The notes under the pieces were generated by a model. It was given only the letters and a program-made list of their open reading frames with translations. It did not search any database and had not been told where the DNA came from. A program made the position numbers and the translations under genes. From the NCBI RefSeq assembly GCF_019879105.1, contig NZ_CP082249.1:3534001-3598000 (forward strand): a stretch of 64,000 nucleotides of DNA, given 5' to 3'. This document shows, one piece after another, positions 36,101-44,256 of this stretch; the stretch's first letter is position 1, and every line of letters starts with the position of its first letter. Source of the stretch: Natrinema sp. SYSU A 869 (GTDB lineage Archaea; Halobacteriota; Halobacteria; Halobacteriales; Natrialbaceae).

Positions 36101-36833
36101 CCTATTCGACCTCGACGAAGTCGATAATCCGGCTCAACTCGAGCGCGGTGACGAGAACGTGACCCAGTCTTCCAGTACCGGTACTGAGGGCTCGTACGTG
36201 TACACGAGCGTCGAAACCGGTAACAGATATGGTATCAAGGCTATCGCCCAAGATGCCGACGAAAACAAGGTGTCCAACACCCGAACGCTGAATAAGGGCG
36301 ACTCCGTTCAGGACGCCCTTGGTGGTGAAGACATCGTCGTCGAAGGTGCGTCGCCCGACCAGCCGCTTCAGGGCGCGTTCTTCGGCGTCAGTACCCCTGA
36401 CTCCCAAACGATCACTCAGGGAGAGGATCTGACGGTCACCGTTGACGTCGAGAACACCGGTGCAATCGAGTCCACCCGAGACGTCACGCTGACTGTCGAA
36501 GACGAGAACGGCAGTGTGACCGAGCTCGACAGTACTGAAGTGACGCTCGAAGCTGGTGGAAATACCACTGTGGACCTCAACGTGGAGAATGTTAACCTCG
36601 AGGCCGGCGAGTACGATCTCACGGTCTCGACTGGCGACACTGAAACGACTGCCACGCTGACGGTCAACGACAACGGTAGCAGCAACGATCACCCCTACAC
36701 CAACGACAACGGTGTTGTCGACGAAGAGGGTCTCAACACCGCTGTTACCGACTACCTGAACGACGATCTCCAGGGTAGCTACACCTTCAACGAGCTCGTC
36801 AGCGCCTACCTTACCGACGAACCGCTCGCATAA
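33141..36833 (+). CDS. S-layer-type surface glycoprotein with a dockerin-like C-terminus
   Basis: A 1230-residue, highly acidic exported protein. The ATG at 33141 begins MTRDNTATYREKGRAVVLTV, followed by a signal core VMMVLSVVAMSAAFAGGAAA nearly identical to that of the protein at 37288; the longer frame from 33066 is not signal-like. Many N-x-S/T sequons are present, fitting N-glycosylation. The body is made of Ig-like beta domains (for example SVGTSVEYTATVTDSNDDPI, and a late QGEDLTVTVDVENTGAIEST). It has no PGF-CTERM tail. It ends instead in the same module as the beta-helix protein: YTNDNGVVDEEGLNTAVTDY, then FNELVSAYLTDEP. This suggests a second surface-retention mechanism. Likely a major or alternative S-layer component. 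Confidence 0.85.
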   Translation: MTRDNTATYREKGRAVVLTVMMVLSVVAMSAAFAGGAAAVSDTTSGDGITANVTTTGVQATHTANVTVESGDSVVGNGDLTEISANYSNFTTTGTDSVANVVANDDATVLVNGNQVTVNGVTQGTSGDEAVINVTNTTLQAGDTVEVQLVGVDNPESAESANVAVTLSETSNTADDNINLGLATTQPNVDVEPNPGVTSVGTSVEYTATVTDSNDDPIEGVNVTVDEVSADTLATTAGQAASDLPTNITMDANGEATQTLSNTTAAGTGVYDATFTEGLSADGNAVTVSHQASDQDTAYIDGDIADDSLNPIEDDGSITINVTDDNGLTIVDEVQLADFDTLASNNDFVESAGFTSSSDMSNDQRGEYYIELATSGETTYTFEADAEGFEAFDGSVTVSPGQQGDRNLRLTRNVDADRLTLIDDGELETIEGDLEDGSYTHGEPTSIGAQEADLEETVSVNAFVETNNTEAFNTALGESAPFPDDTVDVTVDNVDNPNDGTTVATGDVNINPSSSEAVNENATTAFDVSLDLGANNPDDFTENIVVDLTFAANSNASTTDELTVTFVPEVDGTGTISGEVDELVDDSDSNVEPADTQVYAVQTSDFAPNTATISETDNLTVEKGDTYRIVSVSDETGETSVEDARVNYLVSTDNGVEVTENESSFEIASEVDTSYNLTLRFLQNESYQLQEYNETSGEFEADDNVTAFDQTVTVEDGDDVASTFEATEDLTYDAIDSKYEEDPVVPVDVTNSLGNFELYNLPANNDYVVIAGGIGTEEADTADGYANFRGFDNVSVYENADESSEQKEVDLTVEEVEIDTYFDYDLDVQLRNEDGELVKEDRIETGEEIEVGVFVNASNQDNGNVIDADSSAVQGQQINLTTLDQDANQTEIDPEFGSLADTELEVEHVVNGTAYANTTFSADALQTGTANISASTTNDRDQVYETREGAGTNDRSDQAQVEVFDTVEITGDVVNENDDNIKGAVVLLFDLDEVDNPAQLERGDENVTQSSSTGTEGSYVYTSVETGNRYGIKAIAQDADENKVSNTRTLNKGDSVQDALGGEDIVVEGASPDQPLQGAFFGVSTPDSQTITQGEDLTVTVDVENTGAIESTRDVTLTVEDENGSVTELDSTEVTLEAGGNTTVDLNVENVNLEAGEYDLTVSTGDTETTATLTVNDNGSSNDHPYTNDNGVVDEEGLNTAVTDYLNDDLQGSYTFNELVSAYLTDEPLA

Positions 36834-36839
36834 CCGCGT

Positions 36840-36880
36840 AAAGGGCATCCTGTCCTTTCCGTCTAATCGAGTTCTTTTTT
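36840..36880 (+). terminator. Terminator of the first S-layer-type gene
   Basis: A short inverted repeat (AAAGG and CCTTT around GCATCCTGT, from 36840) is followed by a T6 run at 36875-36880. T-runs after a coding region are the usual archaeal stop signal. Confidence 0.45.
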
Positions 36881-37208
36881 GGATCTACCGATTAGTTGTT
36901 AGACCCGTCTACTAGTTGAACGCACGTGATAGCTAATAGAATTGCAACGAGATCGGATGCCAATGCGAATCTCTGCTCGTTTACGGGCGCGGCATAGCCC
37001 GCGATTTCACTTACGGATAGTAGAATTCATCATCACACATGGTTTCCCGTTGGTTCACGTATGTTAGATACCCCTCAAGACTGATCTATCGGCGATAATA
37101 GAATATTATTTCAACAAATTACGGGAGAAATATGGCCGGAGAGGCCGACAGCATGGTTATTTCTAACGTGTAGTGTAAATAGGATTCCGCGTCAGGTAAC
37201 ACAAAGCA

Positions 37209-37217
37209 TTTAATATA
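37209..37217 (+). promoter_or_regulatory. TATA box of the second S-layer-type gene
   Basis: TTTAATATA precedes the ATG at 37288 by about 75 bases, giving a leader near 45-50 bases. The second gene therefore has its own promoter, in addition to the terminator after the first. Confidence 0.5.
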
Positions 37218-37287
37218 TCAACCCAAGGTTTCGGGTGTATCGGGACGGGTAATCCACCCTTGTCCCCGGCACAACAAGTGGATAAAA

Positions 37288-40143
37288 ATGACAAGCAATA
37301 CAACAAATAAGGCACGCAGCGTACTTCTCGCTGTTATGATGGTGCTCTCTGTGTTCGCGATGTCCGCCAGTTTCGCTGGCGCTGCCGCAGCACAGGAAGC
37401 CTCCACGGCCGATCGCGCACTCGCGACGACTGAAGTCACGAGCGGCGAGACGGTCGAAGTTACGATTGATGTAGCGTTCGACGAAGAAACAGAGTTCCAG
37501 ATCGTTGATACGATCGACGAAGAGCTGGATGCCGAAGTTACCAGCGGTCCTGGTAACGTCGACGGTAACGATGTTACCTATAACTTCGTTAGTGCTCTCG
37601 GTACCTCGACGGATCAGGCTACAGTCACGTACGACGTGACTGTTCCTGAAACCGCCGACGCTGGAACCACCTACGAATTCGATGGTACCGTCCAGTCGGA
37701 TACGTCCGTTTCCATTGACGGACCTAGTACCCTCGAAGTCGTCGAAGGCGACGACTCCAACGAGGACGACTCCAACGAGGACGACTCCAACGAGGATGAC
37801 TCGAGCAGCGCCGATCATGTCTTCGACACCCCGAACGACCTCGGTGAAGTCTCCGTTGTTTGGGCGGGTCAGTCCGTCGAAGTTCACGGCCTAGACGAGA
37901 ATTCAGACATCGCGCTCCGCGAGGATCTGGAAGACGGTGACAGACTCGAAGAAGAGCTTAGCACCGACTCCAATGGTGTCGTCGAGTTCGACACTGACAG
38001 CCTCGACGGCGAATACTTCCTTGAGGGTGCGGGAGCAGACGCTAGTTCCACCACCTTCGAAGTGGCGACCCAGGAACTCAACGTAGAGTTCGATGAGGAT
38101 GAGGCCGAGAACGACGAAGCAGTCGACATCGAGTTTGACTCCAACCGCGGCACGTACGCGGTGAACGTTAGCTCCGACAGCCTGGACGCTGACGAGCTCG
38201 CAGCCATCTTCAACACCGAAGAGAACGACTTCGACGTTGACGCGACGGTCGATGATGACGAAGAGATCATCCAGATCTCGAACATCAACGACGGAACGTT
38301 CAGCGCTGACTTCGACGACGTCGACACTGGCTCGTACGACTTCGACTTCCAGTCGACTGACACCGAAGCCGAAGCGAACGCAAGCATCGACGTGGTCGAG
38401 GCGGCTGAAGGCGAAGTCGAGTTCGACTCCTCCGACATGTTCGAAACGCGAAGTAACACTGCCGAAATCACCGTCAACCTCGAGGATACCGACAGCGGCT
38501 ACCTCAAGGTCGGTGACGAGGGAACCTCGAACTACGAAGTGTACCTCGAACTCGTCGACGATAACGACGACGGCGTCGTAACCGTCGAGATGGACACTAC
38601 CAAGGCCCACCACGCGAACGGTGACGCCTTCTCGGCTGCTAATGACGACGATGCCGTTAACTTCGAGGAAGAAGTGGCTTCCCCAGACGGGGAACTCGAA
38701 GCCGGTGAATACGAACTCGCTACCTCGCTCGACTTCGAAGCAGGTAACACTGACGCCTTCGCAGATGAAGAGATTGACAGTGCATACCTGACGCTCCAAG
38801 ACCGAGAGGGTCTCAGCGGGGACGCGCTCATCACGCAGACTGTTCCTGCAAGTGATGACTTAGACACCGACGACGACGAGAATCTCGGCGATCTCGAGGA
38901 CACGACCATCACCAGCACCAACACGATCGCAGACGGTGACAAGCTGCTGGCCACCCTCGAGACCGACGGTCTCCACACGTACTTCGAGAAGGGAGACTCG
39001 TTCAGCGATGTCAACGACCAACTCGAAAGTAACGACAGTCTCAACCTGAGTATCGCAGAGGAAGACTCGGCACCGAACGCTGACCCGGTCAAGTGGAACA
39101 CCAACGGTGTCGACGCTGACAACCAGATTGCCGAACACGTGACGGTTGTCGAGGCTAACCAGACCCTCGGGCACGTCGTGTTCGCTATCGATTATCAGGC
39201 GATTAACAACGACGACGACCTTGACGACCTCTCGATCGACGAGAGCTACGATGTCACCTTCGCTGTCGACGACGAGTTCGAGTACGCCAGCGAAGATGCC
39301 GAGGACAACGAAGAGGCAACCACAGCGTTCGATCTCGAAGACCGTGAATTCGAGCTCGACAGCAGCAACGAAGAGCTGCCTGCCTCCGCGACGGCGACTG
39401 TGACCGGTGACACCAACGTCGCACCTGGCACGGAAGTCAGCGACCGACTCCGTTCGCCCGGTAACTTCACGCAGTCCAACTCCGCAGACGTTGCCAGTGA
39501 CGGCTCCTTCGAGATCAGTCACGATCTCAGCGAGTACAGCGCTGGCATCGACTACACGCTCAGCGCCGAGGAAGACGTTAGCGCTGAAGACGACCTCGAA
39601 GGCACGACGATCCCGGCCGACGAGCTCCAGTCCTTCGACTACGACGTGACCACTGCCCCGTCCAATCCGACGGTCGGTGACAACGTCACTGCAACGATCA
39701 CTGTTGAGAACCCCAACGCCGACCAACCCAAGTCCGAAGACGTTGAGTTCGTCTTCAACGGAGATACGCTCTACGATGAGACCGTTGAACTCAACGGAAG
39801 CGGCTCCGACACGATCAGTGTCGAACTCCTCGAAAACGCTGAGAAAGGCGACTACGAGTGGGACCTCTTCGTGAACGGTGAAAGCAGAGAGGACGGCTCG
39901 CTGTCGGTCGCCGAAGAGGATACCTCTGACGGCGGCTCCGAGGACGGCGGCTCCGAGGATGGCGGCTCCGAGGACGGCGGCTCCGAGGACGGCGGCTCCG
40001 AGGACGGCGGCTCCGAGGACGGCGGCTCCGAGGACGGCGGCTCCGAGGACGGCGGCTCTGACGAGACGCCCGGCTTCGGTGTCGGCGTCGCACTCGTCGC
40101 TCTGCTCGGCGCAGCCATGCTGGCACTCCGACGCCAGAACTAA
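37288..40143 (+). CDS. S-layer-type surface glycoprotein with a PGF-CTERM tail
   Basis: A 951-residue exported protein. The signal is VMMVLSVFAMSASFAGAAAA. An acidic DDSNE repeat lies at residues 153-170. The body has beta domains rich in Asp and Glu (DELAAIFNTEEND, DYDLDS-like strands) and several N-glycosylation sequons. Near the C-terminus are nearly nine copies of DGGSE, then the PGF-CTERM tail: ETPGFGVGVALVALLGAAMLALRRQ. In haloarchaea this tail is cut by archaeosortase ArtA and the protein is lipid-anchored. The domain order matches HVO_2072-type S-layer glycoproteins. It is probably the principal S-layer subunit, or shares that job with the preceding gene. Confidence 0.9.
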   Translation: MTSNTTNKARSVLLAVMMVLSVFAMSASFAGAAAAQEASTADRALATTEVTSGETVEVTIDVAFDEETEFQIVDTIDEELDAEVTSGPGNVDGNDVTYNFVSALGTSTDQATVTYDVTVPETADAGTTYEFDGTVQSDTSVSIDGPSTLEVVEGDDSNEDDSNEDDSNEDDSSSADHVFDTPNDLGEVSVVWAGQSVEVHGLDENSDIALREDLEDGDRLEEELSTDSNGVVEFDTDSLDGEYFLEGAGADASSTTFEVATQELNVEFDEDEAENDEAVDIEFDSNRGTYAVNVSSDSLDADELAAIFNTEENDFDVDATVDDDEEIIQISNINDGTFSADFDDVDTGSYDFDFQSTDTEAEANASIDVVEAAEGEVEFDSSDMFETRSNTAEITVNLEDTDSGYLKVGDEGTSNYEVYLELVDDNDDGVVTVEMDTTKAHHANGDAFSAANDDDAVNFEEEVASPDGELEAGEYELATSLDFEAGNTDAFADEEIDSAYLTLQDREGLSGDALITQTVPASDDLDTDDDENLGDLEDTTITSTNTIADGDKLLATLETDGLHTYFEKGDSFSDVNDQLESNDSLNLSIAEEDSAPNADPVKWNTNGVDADNQIAEHVTVVEANQTLGHVVFAIDYQAINNDDDLDDLSIDESYDVTFAVDDEFEYASEDAEDNEEATTAFDLEDREFELDSSNEELPASATATVTGDTNVAPGTEVSDRLRSPGNFTQSNSADVASDGSFEISHDLSEYSAGIDYTLSAEEDVSAEDDLEGTTIPADELQSFDYDVTTAPSNPTVGDNVTATITVENPNADQPKSEDVEFVFNGDTLYDETVELNGSGSDTISVELLENAEKGDYEWDLFVNGESREDGSLSVAEEDTSDGGSEDGGSEDGGSEDGGSEDGGSEDGGSEDGGSEDGGSEDGGSDETPGFGVGVALVALLGAAMLALRRQN
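39928..40059 (+). repeat. 15-bp tandem repeat encoding DGGSE
   Basis: The unit GACGGCGGCTCCGAG repeats about 8.8 times with only single-base changes (one GAT, one TCT). It encodes a flexible acidic spacer before the membrane-sorting tail. Copy number is likely to vary between strains. Confidence 0.95.
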
Positions 40144-40155
40144 GCTGTAACACTA

Positions 40156-40192
40156 CCGGCTCACGCCGGCCCTTATTTCGCGGTTTCTTTTC
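40156..40192 (+). terminator. Terminator of the second S-layer-type gene
   Basis: CCGGC and GCCGG arms around a TCAC loop (40156-40169) are followed by T-rich sequence, TTATTTCGCGGTTTCTTTTC, up to about 40192. Confidence 0.5.
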
Positions 40193-40923
40193 TTGACCGT
40201 CACACTCACCAGCGATAGCAAGAGTTGGGTGTTGACAGTCTGAGCCGGACTGGTGACGGGTTTCGTCTCCCGAGAGAATTACCGAAGGTAATACAGCCGA
40301 GTGGTCGAGGGGGACACCAACGCTCGAGGAACCGAAAGTAGATCCGTCGACGAGTCACACCAGACTGTTATTGACCGACGCGAAGTCGTCCGAGAGGAGC
40401 TATGCCTACCACGAGTTGGTGAAAACCATCGTCATTGAGCGCCCCCGAAGTTTTGTGGACGTGAAGATTTCGCAGTCTTTCTCGTTGGCGCTCCTCGACG
40501 AGCCTCGATCACCGGTGGACGCTTACGCTACACGGCTATTCGAATCTTGCCGACGGATGTCGACAACTCAATGATGGAGTGGCCGGAATCGTAACGATCG
40601 ATGAGCCCACAGACGTCACGGAACTGTGGCAGACGAGGGCGTTCTCTGGTATGCGAAACGTTCTAGATCATGATATGATATCATTGGCATCGTGTAGAAC
40701 GTTGGCAAACGAACGTCTCGGCTCGATTCCGACGGGATGGGTTCCAAGGGACGCGAGTTAGATGATCACCCACGGCTCGGCTGGCCTCGAGTATGCTGGT
40801 GTTACACCATCCATGACGGACTAGAGATGTGATGTAGAGATAGTGAATGCCGAATAGAGGAGAACAGAGAACTATCGGTGATCGGTTCGTGATTCTCGTG
40901 ACGATATCCGATAACTGATTCCG
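40193..40923. other. Gene-poor spacer, possible decayed sequence
   Basis: About 730 bases. Short open frames at 40371-40574 and 40579-40761 have no recognisable start context or family. An ATGATATCAT palindrome at about 40674 is the only distinct element. The region may be decayed accessory DNA, but I could not match it to any transposase. Confidence 0.35.
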
Positions 40924-42249
40924 TCAGTCGTCGGCCGTGGCCGGTTCCGCTTCTTCCGCGCTCGAGTCGGCTCGCTCCAGATCCTCGAGGTACTCGTCCG
41001 CATCCAGTGCGGCTTTCGAACCCATGCCGGCGGCGGTAACGGCCTGCTGGTAGTGGTAGTCGACGACGTCGCCGGCACCGAAGATGCCGGGGACGTGGGT
41101 TTCGGTCTGGCCGCCGCCCTCGCCGCCTGTGGTCTTCAGGTAGCCCTCGGCGTCCATCTCGACGCCGGTGTCCTCGAGGTAGTCGGTATTGGGGGTGTGA
41201 CCGATCGCGAAGAAGACGGCTCCGACGTCGAAGTCGAATTCCTCGGTTTCGGGGTCGTCGAGGCGGTCCGTCGGGTGGCCCTGATCGTTTTCGACGAGGG
41301 TCACGTGGTCGACGCCCTCCGCTTGGGAGCCGTGGATTTCGATCAGTTCGGTGTTTTTCATGATCTCGATGTCGCCGTCCTCGACCTTCTCGTGGACGCG
41401 GTCGACCCAGTAGTCCTCCGCGCGGAACTTCTCACGGCGGTGGGCGATGTAGACGGTGTCAGCGAACTTCGTGAGGAAGGTGGCTTCCTCCATGGCGGCG
41501 TCGCCACCGCCGACAACAAGCATGTCCTCGCCGCGGAAGAACGCGCCGTCACAGGTCGCACACGTCGAGAGACCGTAGCCCATGAGTTCGTCCTCGCCGG
41601 GGATGCCGAGCGTGCGGGCGCTGGCACCCGAGGCGGCGATGACGGCGTCGGCGGTGTAGACATCGCCGTCTTTCAGTTCGACACGGAACGGTCGACTCGA
41701 GTCGTCAACGGACTCGATGATACCGTTTTTCAGGTCGGCACCGAACTGTGTGGCCTGCTCTTTCATGTTGTTGACCAGTTCGGGGCCACCGATGCCCTCG
41801 GGGAAGCCGGGGTAGTTGGCGACATCGGTGGTCAGCGTGAGCTGGCCGCCGGGTTCGTCGCCCTCGATGACCAGGGGCTCGTTGTTCGAGCGGCCGGCGT
41901 AGATCGCGGCGGTTAGCCCGGCGATGCCGGTGCCGGCGATGATGAGTGTCCGGTGTTCGACGATTTCATCGTCGTTTTCGGTGGCGATTCCGAGTTTCTC
42001 GTCGAGTTCACCGGTCTCGTTGAGTGCGCTGGTGTCGTCCCAGCCGCCGATAAGTTCATCGTCGATGAATACTTCCGGGGCAGTCTGGCGACCGTCTGCA
42101 CGCTCGATCATCTCCTCGAAGCGTTCGTCGTTGCCAGTGACGTTGTAAGTCTCGTATTCGATGTCTTTGCTGTCGAAGAGATCCTTGGCCTTCTCGCAAT
42201 AGGGACAGTCGGTCTTAGTATAAATCTCGACGCGTGGCTGGTCACTCAT
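40924..42249 (-). CDS. trxB: Glutaredoxin-thioredoxin reductase fusion
   Basis: A 441-residue fusion. Residues 1-88 are a glutaredoxin-like domain with active site C15-P-Y-C18 (IYTKTDCPYCEKAKDLF) and the cis-Pro segment TAPEVFIDDELIGG. Residues 98-420 form a low-molecular-weight thioredoxin reductase: FAD motif GTGIAG (106-111), redox pair C230-A-T-C233 and NADPH motif GGGDAA (247-252). The final GIFGAGDVVDYHYQQAVTAAGMG is the usual FAD-binding end. It would reduce its own glutaredoxin domain with NADPH. Halophiles use gamma-glutamylcysteine in place of glutathione, so the domain may handle that or thioredoxin targets. Confidence 0.92.
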   Translation of the reverse strand: MSDQPRVEIYTKTDCPYCEKAKDLFDSKDIEYETYNVTGNDERFEEMIERADGRQTAPEVFIDDELIGGWDDTSALNETGELDEKLGIATENDDEIVEHRTLIIAGTGIAGLTAAIYAGRSNNEPLVIEGDEPGGQLTLTTDVANYPGFPEGIGGPELVNNMKEQATQFGADLKNGIIESVDDSSRPFRVELKDGDVYTADAVIAASGASARTLGIPGEDELMGYGLSTCATCDGAFFRGEDMLVVGGGDAAMEEATFLTKFADTVYIAHRREKFRAEDYWVDRVHEKVEDGDIEIMKNTELIEIHGSQAEGVDHVTLVENDQGHPTDRLDDPETEEFDFDVGAVFFAIGHTPNTDYLEDTGVEMDAEGYLKTTGGEGGGQTETHVPGIFGAGDVVDYHYQQAVTAAGMGSKAALDADEYLEDLERADSSAEEAEPATADD

Positions 42250-42307
42250 GTATTCAGGATAGGGACAGAGCGCCTAAACCGCTTGCGTTCTCAGCAATCA
42301 CTCCCGC

Positions 42308-43624
42308 TTACTGTGACGGCCCGACGGCGTCGTCCGCTGTCGTCGCGCCGTCGACGAATTCCACGGCGACCGTTATTTCACGGTCGGTTTGGTCTTCGAG
42401 TGCCGTCTTGAGCGTCTCAGCGAGAGAGGGATATGGTTGGTCCACGGGTCGCTGGACAACGACGGTGACGCTCGTCTCGTCGCTGACGACGCCGCCGTCG
42501 TTGAACTCGGTTCGGACCTCGACCAACTCGAGGCGAGCGTACTCGTCCTCGCTGAGGACGGTTCTGACCTCGTCGTGGACATCGTTTTCGAAGGCAACGT
42601 GCTGGCCGAGAACGATGCCAGCACCGGTGACGGCGACCGTACCGAGTGCGAGGACGATGACGAGCGTGCCGACCCGGTCCCGAGAGACGTTCTCGCGGAG
42701 TCGGCCTCGTGTCCAGCCCTCAGGCCGGTAGCCGAGGTACAAGAAGACGGCGAGTCCTGCCAGCAGGATCGAGGCGGCGTTGACTGCGACGAGGACGAAC
42801 GCGCCGAGGGTGACGGTCGCGTGGCCCCAGGCCAACCCGATTCCTACTGCAGCGGCGGCCGGGAGCAGCGCGACAGCGATCATTACACCGACCAGCGAGA
42901 CAGGGATTGCCGTTGCGAGGCCGAACGCGCCCGCGGCTCCGGCACAGACACCGACGACGATCGCGAGCAGGCCCGGCGAAATACGGTTCTGGACCTGTGC
43001 GATGGCCGTGATATCGATCGTCGAGGGAACCGCACCGCTGAAGCGGACCACCCAGGCGAACGCGAAGGCGCTGAGGATCGCGACGCCGAGCCCGATCGCT
43101 AGCGACGAGAGGCCATCACGGACCATGGTCCGATCGTCGAGTACGAGTCCGACGGTACTAGTGAGGGCTGCGCTGACCTGCGGGGCGATCACCATCGACC
43201 CGACAACGATCGCCGGAGAGTCGAGCAACAGCCCCGCCGTCGCGACCAGTGCGCTCAGGACGGTCATCGCGTAGTAGGTGACTCGACCAGGCATCATATT
43301 CAGCGCCCGCGTGCGTATCTCTTCACGGGCGATGCTATCGTCCTCTTCCCGACCGTTGACGTACCGTTCCTCGAGTTTCTCGATCCGCGGAGTTCGAGCG
43401 GTTTCGATCGAGGAGACGACGATGAAATCGTCCTCGATCCCGACCTCGCGCAGTGACGTGAGTACGTGATCGACGGCCTGGGTCGGGATCGGGAAGGTCA
43501 CGAGTTCGCCGTTATCCTCGTTACTGTTCTCGTCAGTTCGGACGTAATCGAGGTCCTCACTTTCGAGGACGCGAAGCGCGTCACCCCGGACCGCCTCCGG
43601 CACGAATACCTGAACGAGTCGCAC
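42308..43624 (-). CDS. DUF389 (TIGR00341) membrane protein
   Basis: A 438-residue protein. An N-terminal cytosolic domain (VRLVQVFVPEAVRGDALRVL) is followed by about ten TM helices carrying the DUF389 signature (PAIVVGSMVIAPQVSAALTS; ISPGLLAIVVGVCAGAAGAFGL; VSLVGVMIAVALLPAAAAVG). The C-terminus is a soluble domain (ETSVTVVVQRPVD). Function is unknown. The GTG at 43624 gives the conserved RLVQVFVPE start; an ATG at 43666 lies inside a TATA-like box and would add a non-conserved stretch. It is separated from the reductase gene by 58 bases on the same strand. Confidence 0.82.
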   Translation of the reverse strand: MRLVQVFVPEAVRGDALRVLESEDLDYVRTDENSNEDNGELVTFPIPTQAVDHVLTSLREVGIEDDFIVVSSIETARTPRIEKLEERYVNGREEDDSIAREEIRTRALNMMPGRVTYYAMTVLSALVATAGLLLDSPAIVVGSMVIAPQVSAALTSTVGLVLDDRTMVRDGLSSLAIGLGVAILSAFAFAWVVRFSGAVPSTIDITAIAQVQNRISPGLLAIVVGVCAGAAGAFGLATAIPVSLVGVMIAVALLPAAAAVGIGLAWGHATVTLGAFVLVAVNAASILLAGLAVFLYLGYRPEGWTRGRLRENVSRDRVGTLVIVLALGTVAVTGAGIVLGQHVAFENDVHDEVRTVLSEDEYARLELVEVRTEFNDGGVVSDETSVTVVVQRPVDQPYPSLAETLKTALEDQTDREITVAVEFVDGATTADDAVGPSQ

Positions 43625-43752
43625 TCTCGAGGGACACGATGAGCCGGTTGAAACGTATGTGGCCATTATCCGGTTGCCTACCTTGCAAATGCGGATGACG
43701 ACCGCCGCGGGTGCGACGATGCACTTACGGGCCCGAGCAACGAGGGTCGACC

Positions 43753-44040
43753 ATGGCTGCCGATCTCGAGGAGAAGACGAATCGGTACGGCGAACTGCTC
43801 GCGGCGGCGCTCGAGGAGGCCACGATCGCACCCCCTGAGGGAACTCCGATGGCTAACGCGGCCGCCGACTGTTACGAGATGGCGGCGTCGTACCTGGACG
43901 ATGGCAATCACTTTCAGGAGCACGATGACCTTGTCAATGCACTCGCGTCATTTTCCTACGGGCACGCGTGGCTCGATGCGGGAGCACGCGTCGGGTTGTT
44001 CGACGTACCGAGAGAGGGGCATCTCTTCACCGTCGACTAG
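43753..44040 (+). CDS. DUF357 family protein
   Basis: A 95-residue helical archaeal protein (ADLEEKTNRYGELLAAALEEA, then MANAAADCYEMAASYLDDG and DLVNALASFSYGHAWLDAGARVGLF). This is the DUF357 signature, widespread in archaea and uncharacterised. The ATG at 43753 begins MAADLEEK. Divergent from the DUF389 gene and upstream of tfb. Confidence 0.82.
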   Translation: MAADLEEKTNRYGELLAAALEEATIAPPEGTPMANAAADCYEMAASYLDDGNHFQEHDDLVNALASFSYGHAWLDAGARVGLFDVPREGHLFTVD

Positions 44041-44158
44041 CGCGGCTTGCTTATCGACCGGCCCCTGAACCCTTGCCCTGCTATCTCAAACGATTAATCA
44101 CTATGTAACCGGAACCTATATACCAGAAAATCCGGGCAGTTTATAAAGTAGGCGGAAG

Positions 44159-44167
44159 GTTTATATG
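44159..44167 (+). promoter_or_regulatory. Promoter (TATA) region of tfb
   Basis: TTTATATGG at 44159-44167 is a strong TATA element with a purine-rich sequence (GGCGGAAGG) in the BRE position. A second candidate, TTATAAAG, lies about 20 bases upstream. Transcription would begin near 44190, giving a ~65-base leader, unusually long here. Confidence 0.6.
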
Positions 44168-44213
44168 GCTTACGGCCTTACCCTATGTTAGCTGAGGCGA
44201 CCGGGTTTCTTCT

Positions 44214-44243
44214 GGTTACCCCACCCGGGAGTCCCGAGTAACC
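44214..44243 (+). promoter_or_regulatory. Possible 5' leader hairpin of tfb
   Basis: GGTTAC and GTAACC arms enclose an inner CCCGGGAGTCCCG region within the tfb leader. Folding would put a stem 13 bases before the start codon. An autoregulatory role is only a suggestion. Confidence 0.35.
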
Positions 44244-44256
44244 CACCCAACACACC

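Larger units (their letters stand above)
36834..37287. other. Spacer between the two S-layer-type genes
   Basis: 454 bases containing the terminator of the first gene and, near its right end, the promoter of the second (TTTAATATA at 37209-37217). No gene seen. Confidence 0.5.

Noticed and set aside
37750-37800. Repeated GACGACTCCAACGAG as a CRISPR-like array
   Set aside because: Short in-frame coding repeat (DDSNE) with no spacers.
40371-40761. Two short open frames in the spacer after the S-layer genes
   Set aside because: Considered as a transposase remnant but no recognisable motif was found.
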